Shown piece by piece: positions 12,183-21,728 of a DNA stretch of 64,000 bases. Source of the stretch: Ecdyonurus torrentis (lineage: Eukaryota; Arthropoda; Insecta; Ephemeroptera; Heptageniidae); the NCBI GenBank assembly GCA_949318235.1, contig OX439137.1:9696532-9760531 (forward strand), read 5' to 3'. The notes beneath the pieces were generated by a model, which did not search any database, was not told the origin of the DNA, and was given only the letters and a program-made list of their open reading frames with translations. The stretch's first letter is position 1. The number at the start of each line of letters is the position of its first letter. The translations under genes and the position numbers were made by a program.

Positions 12183-13215
12183 TGTCCTGAGCGGATGCAC
12201 CAGTTGCTCAACTGTAAAACCGACCCTTTGTAGACCAGCCATGTAGTCAGGACTTATTAATCTCGTCGTATCAAAAAATATGTTAAAAGTTTAATTTATA
12301 TATTTTAGATTATTTAATTTAAAATTATTAATATGCATTGTATTCGATTTTTAGCAATAGGCGAGTTGTTCATCCATAATATCAATCAGAAAAAGTATCA
12401 CATTGACACTGAAACGCTACCAAAAGTATGTACTTTAATAATAATCTAATCATAATTGTTTAAATAAATAATTAAGATATAAGAGTATAACTGAGTACTC
12501 ATATAAACGAGCATGTCAGTTACAGATTTTAATCACAATTTTCAACCACAAATTATTATTTTAAATATGTGTAGAATAAATTGTTAATTAACTTAACTGT
12601 TAATTAATTTATACTTTAAATTTATATATATATATATATATAATATATATGATACAAAATTCATAACGTTATTTTTATACAAATCTCTATAAAATATAAT
12701 AGATAAAATGAATTTATTTTTCGGAATAGTTTATGTTATACGATATTGGTTTTTAGGTCACATGGTTTGCAGCATTAACGTTTTGTAAAAGTCATGGCTT
12801 GGACTTGCCAATATTTGAGACTAAAGAAGAGATGACTTCTTTAATAGAATATATTGAAAAATGGAGTAAGTTTTGTAATTTGATTTATTAGCTTTTTTTA
12901 TAATTATTTTATGTGGAATTAACAAAATTAATTAAAATCATATTGAAATTTATTTTCAAATTGTGTTGTATTTAAATAATATATATATATATATTTACAG
13001 ATTTGAATTCTGAATTTATACATCTTGGAGGTCACAAAATAGATAAATGTCACTACAATTGGACAAACGGAGCTGATATTAACAAATTTGATGAATGGCA
13101 ACCTAATGAACCTTCACAATGGGATACTGAAAATTGTCTTATTTTATGGCAAAAGAAATGGTGGGATTTACCTTGCACTTTTCATACTGGACATCAAATA
13201 TGTGAATTTCCTTAA
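2496..13215 (+). CDS. Tandem four-domain C-type lectin protein (3' part of gene)
   Basis: Sixteen exons join in one frame to encode 658 residues ending at a TAA stop: four C-type lectin domains (CTLDs), each in a four-exon cassette. Splice phases repeat 0/1/0/1/0, and the third exon of every cassette is exactly 109 nt. Each domain has the four core CTLD cysteines (FC near the first helix, ENC, LPC, and the IC of the last strand), a WF(E/D/A)A helix and a GGHK loop. CTLD proteins are usually secreted or membrane-bound and bind sugars or other ligands, often in immunity. The calcium site looks altered: EPS stands where EPN or QPD is usual, and WYD or WWD replaces WND. The first visible exon begins after an acceptor in phase 0, so a signal peptide and perhaps more domains lie upstream, probably off the window. 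No membrane segment is visible. The domain family is secure; ligand and full length are unknown. Confidence 0.88.
3960..4246. mobile_element. MITE family J, copy 1
   Basis: Shares long blocks with 21200-21524 and, reversed, with 42835-43155: a GTTGGATAACTCAATAACAT block, a TTTTGCCAGTTTAAAAAC block, and CAGTATGGCCTCCAAGCGCA near the right end. The right end reads GCATACACCCTATA. It is intronic, between lectin cassettes 1 and 2. Confidence 0.75.
4335..5452 (+). CDS. CTLD cassette 2 of the lectin gene
   Basis: Exons are 4335-4380, 4454-4518, 4959-5067 and 5157-5452 (172 codons). The last exon is very close in sequence to that of cassette 1, including the IYDENCIKC linker, so these two are the most recent duplicates. 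Exon 3 uses the less usual acceptor TTTCAAG. The donor of exon 4 is GTAAGT at 5453, and a transposon target TTAA begins nine bases later. Confidence 0.85.
4752..4793. repeat. Poly-T tract
   Basis: About 42 thymines in the intron before lectin exon 2c. Similar tracts occur at 2887-2909, 16053-16082, 22233-22262 and 63474-63509, and poly-A at 24782-24810 and 63620-63679. Confidence 0.95.
5466..5808. mobile_element. TTAA-flanked MITE family B, copy 1
   Basis: A 343-bp element between TTAA at 5462-5465 and TTAA at 5809-5812. Ends are AGGTATAGACAACATG and, inverted, CATGTTTTCTATGCGCCT. It matches the right part of the larger copy at 56455-58138. The TTAA duplication is the signature of piggyBac-type transposition; no transposase is present. 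It begins nine bases after a lectin splice donor starts. Confidence 0.85.
6020..7233. mobile_element. hAT-like non-autonomous element with GCGCGGTT arrays
   Basis: A 1214-bp element with perfect terminal inverted repeats CCCTGCTCACAAAACCG, inserted in a TA tract (flanking TATATATA fits an 8-bp duplication but is not diagnostic). Inside each end are arrays of the self-complementary motif AACCGCGCGGTT and variants (about 6025-6200 and 6969-7220). The centre is unlike the ends and holds CACGTG, GCGCATGCGC and a short ATG frame followed by a GTAAGA donor-like site (about 6200-6400), resembling a captured promoter and first exon. Confidence 0.8.
7531..11646 (+). CDS. CTLD cassette 3 of the lectin gene
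   Basis: Exons are 7531-7576, 7665-7729, 8971-9079 and 11354-11646 (171 codons). Exon sizes of 46, 65, 109 and 293 nt match cassette 2 apart from one codon in the last exon. The two long introns carry inserted elements: TTAA elements between exons 2 and 3, LINE fragments between exons 3 and 4. The reading frame is intact, with the linker CIRCVTEDCKND. Confidence 0.85.
7781..8097. mobile_element. TTAA MITE family A, copy 1
   Basis: Ends are AGGCGTTGAACACCTTG and, inverted, CAAGGTGTTCTATGCCT. TTAA lies at the left and TTGA (one change) at the right. The body is a long imperfect palindrome with GACGTCA near its centre. Intronic in lectin cassette 3. Confidence 0.88.
8443..8769. mobile_element. 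TTAA MITE family F, copy 1
   Basis: A 327-bp element with inverted ends GGGAGTAGGGTACCGAC and GTCGGTGCCCTACTCCC between TTAA at 8439-8442 and 8770-8773. Other copies are at 19316-19643 and, reversed, 31443-31775. Confidence 0.9.
9462..9710 (-). mobile_element. LINE 3' end fragment
   Basis: Read on the minus strand this is a retrotransposon 3' untranslated end: GGCCAGACATATTGTCAGGC, then GAATAAAGACGATT and a (TTTA)n tail at 9461-9488. The tail type and AATAAAGAC end fit CR1/L2-like LINEs. It is truncated and points away from the plus-strand LINE fragment that follows. Confidence 0.65.
9725..10325 (+). pseudogene. 5'-truncated LINE reverse transcriptase, C-terminal part
   Basis: The frame ending at 10060 encodes about 110 residues typical of the region after the reverse transcriptase domain in CR1/L2/Jockey-type LINEs: a WPRITERREYHILCQMYKII block, HSRNTRSH, then GAKLWNKLPDDV and a final FKKSISKRL. 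The frame starts abruptly without the catalytic domain, so it is dead on arrival. The 3' untranslated part runs to AACAATAAAGACTATTATTT and a TTA-rich tail near 10320. It lies in the 2.3 kb intron between lectin exons 3c and 3d. Confidence 0.8.
10985..11310. mobile_element. Degenerate family B relic
   Basis: Shares ordered blocks with family B at 57840-58130: CACAAGAGAGC, a GTTGCATAAATC block, TTTTCTAATCACCGCTAC, and AAAGTCCCATCCAGG. The ends are eroded and no TTAA pair is evident. Confidence 0.6.
11768..13215 (+). CDS. CTLD cassette 4 (C-terminal) of the lectin gene
   Basis: Exons are 11768-11810, 12355-12425, 12757-12865 and 13001-13215 (145 codons plus stop). This is the most divergent domain (VTWFAALTFC; WQPNEPSQW; KKWWDLPC). 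It stops right after the last CTLD cysteine strand (QICEFP, then TAA) and lacks the cysteine linker of the other three, which marks the protein C-terminus. AATAAA-like signals follow near 13366 and 13532. Confidence 0.85.
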
Positions 13216-13890
13216 TATTTTGCACGAGAAATGTGCAAACTTTCAATAATTTTCAACCTAGAATGTACTACTTTAAAAAGCTTTTGGGAATTTTCGGTTC
13301 TAAAACTATTATGACAGCAAATTTAACTTTTGTATTCATATTCAGCTTTAAATATGCTTTTAATAAATTTTTATGAATTATTTTCTGATTTTTATTTCTT
13401 GAATCTTTAATTTTTAAAATCATGTGTATGACGAAAATAATTATAGTATTATTTATTTATTTGCATTTTGTTTTAACAAACATAGCAGATCTATTAATTT
13501 CATATTTATTTAAATTTTAATGTGGTTTCAAATAAAAGAAAAAGCAATCGTATAAAAACTATGATGATGGTCAATGGAAAATTTGGCACTTATAAGGGAT
13601 TTTAGTTTTGCTACTTGTATAGATTTTTTGTGCTTATTCAAATTCTAATAAATTATCTAAAAAGAAATAAAAAAATAAAAAATTTAAATAATGGGTTTTA
13701 AAATAAGATTGAAATTGAAACTATTAGTTTCTTTATCAGAATATAACAAAAATCACGATTGAATAATATATATTATATTTTTATTGAAATAGCTGTAGAT
13801 AAATATTATAAATATATATCACAAGTGCGATATATTTTTTTTCTTATTAAAATATAAAATAAACAAAAACGTCACTCTCTGCCGATTTAT

Positions 13891-13971
<81 letters not shown>

Positions 13972-14343
13972 AAGAAAATTTCTTGGTGAAATAAATTACT
14001 GTCTTACCTTCTGTGACACTGGGCTTTACACTCGCAAGGGAATACACTTGCAAGGGAATAATAATTTTAATTTCACTTTTTTGAACAGAGTGCAAAAACA
14101 GGGTGTTTTAGTTTACTAATTGATGAATTGTGAGTGAACTATTTGAAATAAAAATATGAAATTAATACAATGTATTGTCAGATATATTAGCCGCACGACA
14201 AAAATAATTTCAATTTTTTGTGACTTTTTATTTTTGAATTATGACAATTCAAACTTCAGAAACACTCAAATTCCTAATCCGAGCTTTGCAAATCCGACTG
14301 ACGATTTGCTTTCAATGCTCTCCTATCCTTATATATATATATA

Positions 14344-14433
<90 letters not shown>

Positions 14434-14829
14434 ATATATAACTTAAATGCAAAGATGGCAAAGGGCTTTTTGACATAATTAAAGTGCATTGTATTTAAAT
14501 TATTAAAATAATCTAAAAATCAATGTTTTTTGTTGTCACCAGCTCTTAATTTGTTACTGTATCAACTGGCTATATTAGCTATCAGTAAAGTTTCTTATTT
14601 AAAAAAAAAAAAAACTTGAAAAATATATATATATATAAATAAATAAATATAAAAAATATATATTTATATGTAGGTGTAAATGATTCTTGTAGTTCTTGTT
14701 TCAAATGTTTTGTATTCATTGAATTTTATTTTGTAATATACACCTTTCAATTTAACTACGCCGTATTAACAAATAAAATCACTCAAATGTTAATTATTAT
14801 TACACCATAAAATATATTATTATTCTTAC
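13216..14829. other. AT-rich spacer with repeat fragments
   Basis: No exon is recognised. The stretch holds two (TA)n arrays and a fragment (about 14040-14310) matching the right arm of element I at 47538-48609: AAGGGAATAATAATTTTAAT, the TTGATGAATTGTGAG block, and TCCGACTGACGAT. Confidence 0.65.
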
Positions 14830-14900
14830 CTGCAATAACTTTGCGTTACAATAAGTAATAACACAAGGACAATTTTCACTACATTGTGTATTCGTTGCAT
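14830..14900 (-). CDS. Orphan signal-peptide exon
   Basis: On the minus strand an ATG opens 23 codons plus two bases and runs straight into a strong donor (CAG/GTAAGAA). The peptide has a basic start (MQRIHNVVK), a hydrophobic core (IVLVLLLIV) and a polar TQSYC end, the layout of a secretion signal. The next exon should lie to the left on the minus strand, but only TA-rich sequence and the opposite-strand lectin gene are there. It may be a start exon cut off from its gene, or may splice over a long distance. A second, broken copy exists near 17435-21066. Family unknown. Confidence 0.5.
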
Positions 14901-15023
14901 TTTAAATTATTGTAACTGACTTTCAATATTATACATATTACACACAATACACACCATACTCCACACACTTACACATATACCTATAACATACATTTTAAGG
15001 AGGTTTTCCCATGGTATGCACGG

Positions 15024-15079
<56 letters not shown>

Positions 15080-15109
15080 ATATGAATAAGAACATCCTGC
15101 TTAATAGTG

Positions 15110-15365
15110 AGAGGTAAGGAAGTCAAAATAATATAAAAGATCCGCCTTAGTTGAAGCAAGCACCAACATTTCAGGGCTTATAGAGATCACTTGGACCTTG
15201 GACCTACAAGAAAAGTGATGTAACCAAGATGGCATTACCATAGGTGACCCTGGACCTGGATACACTGTTGAACTTTGACCTTGCGCTCTTATTGTTTTTA
15301 ATTTGTTAACAGAGCATTTATGAAATTATTTTATAACTTAAATAAAATATCTATAAATAGAAAAT
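15110..15365. repeat. Segmental duplication, copy 1 (continues from the orphan exon)
   Basis: Blocks CTTAGTTGAAGCAAGCACCA, TGTAACCAAGATG, CATTACCATAGGTGACCCT and GTTGAACTTTGACCTTG recur at 21570-21725. The AGAGCATTT to GGTCTTTTACAATTATT block recurs at 24150-24236. With the exon at 14830 this forms one duplicated block, later expanded in the second copy. Confidence 0.8.
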
Positions 15366-15607
15366 TATAAAACATTTTGAATAATAGGTCTTTTACAATT
15401 ATTATGGGTCTAGTGCGCCCTAACTAGTGCGACAACTCACTTGATATATAAAGCGAGATAAAAAGTGGTTGTAAAATGATTAGTTATTACAGACACCTCC
15501 GATGACAAAAGAAATAGAACTAATTTATTTTTAACACTCTTGTGAAAAATTGTTATACTGAATCCGCATTTTTCCCAATAAAAAAAATACAAAAAATGTT
15601 GAAAAGT

Positions 15608-15735
15608 GTGTTTAAGGGCTGTACGCTGCAACCTCTAGTTAAACCTTAGTTATCTTTTTTTAATTGTTGCAACAATCAAAATAGCAACTTAACTACGGTT
15701 TAACTAGTTAATTAGCTTTCGCACCTTACAGGGGT
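15608..15735. mobile_element. Short family G element
   Basis: About 125 bp: GGCTGTACGCTGCAACCTC at the left, a central TTGTTGCAACAA palindrome, and GCACCTTACAGGGG at the right. Close relatives lie at 25089-25206, 25923-26042 and 26041-26125, with a right-end piece near 27120-27165. Confidence 0.75.
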
Positions 15736-16690
15736 AAATGACTTTTACGTATTTTTAACACATAAAAGGGAATTACTTTGCCTATGTATAACTTTAGAAC
15801 TATTTAATAGAGCGTAGAATATCCGGAAAAAAAATACTTGTTGCATAATTTGTGAGGTGTAATGAAGTAAATTATGCAAATAAAGCACGCAGGCAAAAGA
15901 TATTTAATCTAATTAATTATTAGAGGAATAATTAACTGTTAGATATTATTTAAAAAAATGCAAATGAAATAGGAAAGAAAAAAACAAACAGCAAGAACCC
16001 AAGAACGCTATATGTAAATAAAAAGTTTATAATTAGAGCTATAAAAAGTTTTTGATTTTTTTTTTTTTTTTTTTTTTTTTTTAGACCGGATCTATTTTAA
16101 GCCCGTGTTCAGCTTAAAAATCAAGCTTACATCCGAAAAATGAACTAAAACTTGGTAACCTTAATACTTGAGCCGATGTATAAAAACAAGCTCTCGGGCC
16201 TATGACGAAACAAGCCGCTTTTCATTGTATACAAATATTATGTTTTTGTTTAAGTCAAAAGTCGAAAATTAAATTTAAAAAAATTAATAAATAAATATAT
16301 ATACAAACAAATTTTGAATATATAGAAATTAGATTTATTTTTTCTCGTATGTCGTTCACGGGTTCAACTTGAACTGGTTCGTTCTTGAGCTAAAAAAAAA
16401 AAAAAAGCTCAAAATCCGGGTTCAACTTTTTTTTTTTTTAAGGGTACCCAAAAATTATGGCCTCGGCGGGTGCTTGAACTGGATTAAATTGCAGCTCTAC
16501 ATATTTATAATTTACAAATATCATATAAAAAAAGGTGTAATGCTGATGTGAGCCATAGAATTCAGCGTGCCTATGGGGCTTAATTCGTTTAAAACCAATT
16601 AATATTAAATTTAAAAGCCGCGGCTTCAAAAATATAATAATGTACAAACATGATTATACGCAAGAAGTAAAGTGAAGAAACAAAAATACG

Positions 16691-16866
16691 CAGGCTCGGA
16701 CTGGCCATAAGAGCAAGTCCGCAATTGCGGACGTGGCCCTCCTGTTTGGAGGCCCCTAAGGCCCAAAAAGGGGCGTAACTATGGTGTTACGCCCCCTTTG
16801 TGGCCCCTAAAGAGGGTGTTACACCCCTTTTGCGGACGAGGCCCCTTAATTGCCAGTCCGACCCTG
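16691..16866. mobile_element. Small hAT-like MITE, 176 bp
   Basis: Inverted ends CAGGCTCGGACTGGC and GCCAGTCCGACCCTG, flanked by a perfect 8-bp duplication AAAATACG (16683-16690 and 16867-16874). The GC-rich interior is strongly self-complementary. An 8-bp duplication with CAG-type ends is diagnostic of hAT elements. Confidence 0.92.
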
Positions 16867-16944
16867 AAAATACGAAAGGTTTAAAAAAATACAATAAAAT
16901 TCAAACTGACAATTTAAGAAATTAATATTTTGATAACATAATAA

Positions 16945-17265
16945 TAATAAATGGTTGACTTTTTAAATGAATTTTACGAGACATTTATAGAGAAAAAAAT
17001 TAATGAAGATTGCATATTATTCACATATTAACATGGGTCAATTTGCGATAATTTTTTTTCTCGGCAGATTCGTTCTAGAAAAATCTGAAAAATCATTTTT
17101 CATTAAAAATCAACACAAAGAACAAGCTAGTATTTTTTTTAACCGCTGAAAAAAATTTGAAGTTGTTCAAAATTAGGGTCCAAATATAGATTCATTAGCA
17201 TTAGGGGGCGGGGCATTTGCGATACTTTGACGCTCTGTTGCGACGAGAGTTTTTAAGATAGAATT
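16945..17265 (-). repeat. Dispersed repeat related to the core of the hAT element at 32110
   Basis: In reverse orientation this matches about 32340-32620: CGTAAAAATCGTTT-like and TGACCCATGTTAA blocks, an AAAATCTGAAAAATCATTTTT block, AGCTTGTTCTTTG, and ACAGAGCGTC. No terminal repeats were placed around this copy. Confidence 0.65.
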
Positions 17266-17434
17266 TTTTTAATTTCATTTTTGGGTACACCAGCCTTAAC
17301 CTAATTCAAAGTTATAATAAACAAATTTCACTCCTACCTTAAAGTACGTAGTACACCTTAACAAAAATAAGCGATCAACTGCCAATTATTATTATACTAT
17401 AGTATATTATTATATATAATTATATAGTATTATT

Positions 17435-17475
17435 CTCACCTGCAATATAAAACTTAATTGTGTTACAATATAGTA
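17435..17475 (-). pseudogene. 3' half of a broken signal-peptide exon
   Basis: On the minus strand ATATTGTAACACAATTAAG runs into TTTTATATTGCAG and a GTGAGAATA donor, matching the 3' half of the exon at 14830-14900. The 5' half is at 21030-21066; element W and nested insertions separate them. Confidence 0.7.
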
Positions 17476-18337
17476 TATATTATATATAATATATATATCG
17501 ACGGCTACGGTACGGCGGCTAATGTGATCATCAGAACAGAACATCTCGCGTGCACACGCACAATCTGACTATCAGACTGAAAGAGAAGAACTGAAGTGAA
17601 AAAATAAAATAGCATTAAATTGCTAATACTAAACCACTATACTATATGTACTACTACTACTACCTACTTCCTCGCCGCGCCACACAATCTGACGACTATC
17701 AGATTTTCTCGCGATTCGCACAATCTGACTATCAGACTTTCTCGCCATTCGCACAATCTGACTATGTCGTTTTACACAAAGTGACTATCAGACATTCACG
17801 CACAAAGTGACTATCAGACAGTTTTATGATATGACTTACCCCATGAAGTTCCCAAATAATGTTGTTTATAATAACTTATAGTATAGAGTAGTTAATTAAT
17901 AATTTTACTTTTTAACACCTAGTTCACAAGTTACATTAATTTTTGCAATATGTATTCTTGATTTTGTTCTTTATTATTATATATATTATTAATTAACATG
18001 TATGTATATGTCACATTCACAGAATTAATTTTAATGTAAAACTCGCGTATACAAAAACATTTAAGCTAAAAAAAGCTTCACTAGAACTGCACTGACTGAT
18101 GAACAGACCTCAATAACTGAATGAAATCTGGAATGAAATGATCTGGATGATTATTTTCCTTATAAAATAGAGCTATATATTAGACTTTGTACTATTTACT
18201 CAATGTCCCTTTACATGTCTTCCGACTCCTGTATAAAATTTGTCGGCAATTTTGGACAAGAAAGAAAACGTTATCTGCGCATGCGCAAAACTACTAGCAG
18301 CCGTAGCAGCGCGCCACCGGAGGCAAAAATAAAGCTG

Positions 18338-18516
18338 TTCGTAAACCCTGTTCTTTGCTCCTAAAATGATGATCAGATACGGTTGATCAGAGTCCCCTCC
18401 ACCTAACGTGGAGTCCTAACGTGGAGTCCCCTCCGAAAGGTGGAGGGGACTCTGGGTTGATCAAATGGAATGCGCATTTTTGGTGCAAGAGAACAGGGGG
18501 TTTACGAACAAGCCTT
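18338..18516. mobile_element. MITE family Q, copy with nested hairpin
   Basis: Ends TGTTCGTAAACCCTGTTCT and, inverted, AGAACAGGGGGTTTACGAAC; an uninterrupted copy is at 42726-42830. About 65 bp inserted at its centre (18391-18455) form a separate hairpin, GAGTCCCCTCCACC against GGTGGAGGGGACTC. Confidence 0.8.
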
Positions 18517-18595
18517 ATATAGGATTTATCGTATATTATATCCGCGAAGTTTTAAACGGTTTTAAATAACTTAAGGAAAAAAGGGCACTTTGGAG

Positions 18596-20233
18596 TAGAG
18601 CTGGGCAAAACCGGATAATTTTTTATCCGGATAAACGGATAATTTTTTATCCGATTATCCGTTATCCGGATAACGGATAATTTTTATCCGTTTCAAAAAC
18701 GGATAATTTTTATCCGTTTCACAAACGGATAAAAATTATCCGTTTGTGAAACGGATAAACGGATAATTTTTATCCGTTTCACAAACGGATAATTTTTATC
18801 CGTTTCATAAACGGATAAAAATTATCCGTTTCATAAACGGATAAAAATTATCCGTTTGTGAAACGGATAAATTGATATTTTTTTTCTGTTTCATAAAAGG
18901 ATAAAAATTCATATATTAATGCGTTGTAAATTGTAAATATGAAAAAAATTGAAAAATCTGTTTGATACAATAGAAAGCGACTGTCGTTTTGCTATTAGAT
19001 AGCGATAGCACACAATAATTAGAATTTAGACTTTATGAGGATGCGAAACTCGAGAAATAAATTACAATTTGCGACGTTGCGACGCTGTGCGTAGCACGGC
19101 CTGAGCACGGCGTGCTGCTGCTGCGTGATGTTGTGTTTTGTTTTTGCCATCTGTTTTTTGGGAGATTTAATTTGGGGAAACCCCATTTTTGTGCTGTGGC
19201 CTGTGCAGGGCCTGTGGCGAGTTATACAGTGTATTATATTTGATTCTTTCCGTGGCTCTGGCACATCCGGAATATATGTTTGTAAAAATATATAAATATA
19301 TATTACGTAATATAAGGGAGTAGGGCACCGATATTATATCTCAAAAATTAGAATTGTTTTGGGTCTAAATTTGGTGTCATTGTGTAGCTAAAGGGTCACA
19401 CCTAGCTGCAATTAAAATTTCAAAAGATGTTTGACCGTCCCGAAAAAGAAAAAAAAACTAATGAAATTAACGTTAGGCCTTATGGGCTTTTTATTTTAAT
19501 AAATCATATAAAATTAATTTGCACGGTGACCCCCCCAAATTTTTTTATATTTGAAATTGTCTCAAGCTGAAGTATCATTGTGTAAAATTTCAGATTGTTT
19601 TGACGATAAATGTTTAAGTCAAATGGCCGACGTCGGTATACCCTTAATTATTCTTAAAATAATATTTAAAATAGATTGTTTAAATTTTTTTATCAATTTG
19701 TTTATAGAACGCATTTTTTAAAAATTATTATCTTTAATTCTTTTTACGTAACGCATAATCAAATAATTTTCAACTTCAGAAGCAAGAAACTGATATAAAT
19801 TATCCATTTGTGAAATAATACGTTTCGTTACTGAAATGGATGAATAAACGTTTATTGTTTGAGAAACGGGTAAAATCATACGTTTGCGTGAAATGGATAA
19901 AAATTATTCGTTTTTGAAACAGATAAAAATTATCCGTTTGTAAAACGGATAAAAATTGTCCGTTTTAAATCCGGATAAAAATTATCCGTTTTCAAACCGG
20001 ATAAAAATTATCTGTTTTAAAAACGGATAAAAATTATCCGTTTTTTATCCGGATAAAAATTATCCGTTTTGTATCCGGATAAAAATTATCCGTTTTTTAT
20101 CCGGATAAAAATTATCCGTTTTCCATCCGGATAAAAATTATCCGTTATCCGGATAACAAACTTTCTCAAAACCGGATAACCGGATAAAAAATTATCCGGA
20201 TAATTTATATCCGGATAATTTGTCACAGCTCTA
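18596..20233. mobile_element. hAT-like element with TTATCCG arrays
   Basis: A 1638-bp element starting TAGAGCTGGGCAAAACC and ending with CACAGCTCTA, flanked by a perfect 8-bp duplication CTTTGGAG (18588-18595 and 20234-20241). Both ends carry arrays of AAAAATTATCCGTTT and its complement (18610-18880 and 19905-20220) that would pair across the element. The centre holds a more GC-rich block (19060-19270) and the TTAA MITE at 19316-19643. Confidence 0.9.
19316..19643. mobile_element. TTAA MITE family F, copy 2
   Basis: Starts GGGAGTAGGGCACCGA and ends near GTCGGTATACCC followed by TTAA. It aligns along its length with 8443-8769, and sits inside the hAT-like element, so it is younger than that host. 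Confidence 0.85.
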
Positions 20234-20984
20234 CTTTGGAGTACTTGTATTTTGTATATACAAAACAAAATACGACATACTCAGGCTTATTCCCTTTAAA
20301 ATTAATTAATTTATTATTTTGACTTATTTCCCTTAAAATTGCACAACTTTTCATATAATTACTTTCCAAGGTTTAAGATTCACACTTCACACACAAACAT
20401 TAAAACTATATAAAACTATTTTCCATTATTTATTTAATATTTATCAGTTAGAGAGCATAATTATTTAAGAAAGTTAATTAAGAAATAATTTCGGCAATAT
20501 ATAAAATATTTATAGTCTCTGAAAATTTTAAATTTTTATTTTTATTTCATTAAGATAGCATTTTTTAGGAAAAAACAAAAATCTAATTTTAAAAAAAGTA
20601 TAAATAATAACAAAATTATAGGAAGATAATACATAATTCGTTCATAAAATATATTAATCATTTATATATAATCCGAATAAAAAATTAAGTTTTCAATTTC
20701 CAAGAAATATTATTTATTATTATTATAATTACGAGTAATATAAATTTTTTCAATTACATAAATTTAAAAATTTAAAAGAAGTTTAATTTTTTAATTTTGT
20801 TTTTTACATTATAACTAACTCTATTTTTTAACAGCAATATGGCGAGAAAGTCAGATAATCAGATTGTGTGAATCGCAAGAAAGTCTGATAGTCAGATTGT
20901 GTGAATCGCGAGAAAGTCTGATAGTCAGATTGTGTGTGAGCGCGAGATGTTCTGATGATCACATTAGCCGCGCGTAGCCGTCGA

Positions 20985-21029
<45 letters not shown>

Positions 21030-21030
<1 letters not shown>

Positions 21031-21066
21031 CACAAGAACAATTTTCAATACATATTGTGTATTCTT
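21030..21066 (-). pseudogene. 5' half of the broken signal-peptide exon
   Basis: On the minus strand ATGAAAAGAATACACAAT parallels the intact ATG(CAA)CGAATACACAAT at 14900, but an in-frame TGA follows after eight codons. The sequence stops at the (TA)n tract next to element W. Confidence 0.7.
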
Positions 21067-21199
21067 TTCATTTTGAATTGTAAAAACTTACTTTAAATAT
21101 TATATAGGCTATAATTATTAGGATATTAAAAAAGTTTTTGATAAAAATAATCAAAAATCAAATGTGAAAAAAAAAAAAAAAAAAGTTCAAAAAAGAACA

Positions 21200-21524
21200 T
21201 ACACCCTATAAGGGTGTATGCATTCATGTTAAAGTCAACGCCATGTTGGATAACTCAATAACATGGGTGACATAGGACAATAACTCATTTTGCCAGTTTA
21301 AAAACACTATTCAATATTTTTGAGAGCATTAATGCTGTAAATATGTTGAATTAGTATCTCATGTCATGTATGTGAGAAAAATAACAACAACAAAAAAAGG
21401 AGTTAATTTCTCAAAGAAAATTGGCTTAAATGAAGTTTGTCCTATATGCTGAGCAATGTTATTCACTACTCCAGTATGGCCTCCAAGCGCAATAAATATG
21501 ACGTCATCCGCATACGCCCTATAG
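21200..21524. mobile_element. MITE family J, copy 2
   Basis: Near-mirror ends CCCTATAAGGGTGTATGC and GCATACGCCCTATAG. It has the same internal blocks as 3960-4246 and interrupts the second copy of the segmental duplication. Confidence 0.8.
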
Positions 21525-21554
21525 TGCGAGGAAGTAAAAGTCAAATAAATAATT

Positions 21555-21728
21555 AAAATAATATTAAAGATCTGCCTTAGTTGAAGCAAGCACCAACTTT
21601 TCAAGATTTATAGAGATCACTTGATTCACTTGGACCTACAACAAAAGTGATGTAACCAAGATGTCATTACCATAGGTGACCCTACTGGGTATACTATACA
21701 CTGTTGAACTTTGACCTTGGGCTCTTAT
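21555..21728. repeat. Segmental duplication, copy 2 (middle part)
   Basis: Matches 15130-15290 as described there. It is followed at once by the family A MITE. The next matching block resumes near 24130, so insertions have spread this copy over about 7 kb. Confidence 0.8.

Larger units (their letters stand above)
17499..20983. mobile_element. Element W: DNA transposon derivative with subterminal repeats
   Basis: Terminal inverted repeats begin CGACGGCTACG and continue with GGCTAATGTGATCATCAGAA and ACATCTCGCG on both sides. They extend outward into matching TA-rich sequence. Subterminal arrays of a CACAATCTGACTATCAGAC motif with CTCGCGAATTCG-like spacers run at 17565-17820 and 20848-20935 in inverted orientation. 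The interior is AT-rich and carries two further insertions (Q at about 18338-18516, hAT at 18596-20233). No transposase frame is visible. Superfamily unassigned. Confidence 0.75.

Noticed and set aside
19019..19264. 81-residue minus frame inside the hAT-like element as a BED-finger or transposase remnant
   Set aside because: No BED cysteine/histidine spacing or hAT dimerisation motif is visible.
17560..20940. Repeated CACAATCTGACTATCAGAC units as a CRISPR-like array
   Set aside because: Spacers are short, similar to each other and mirrored at the two ends of a transposon; the organism is eukaryotic.
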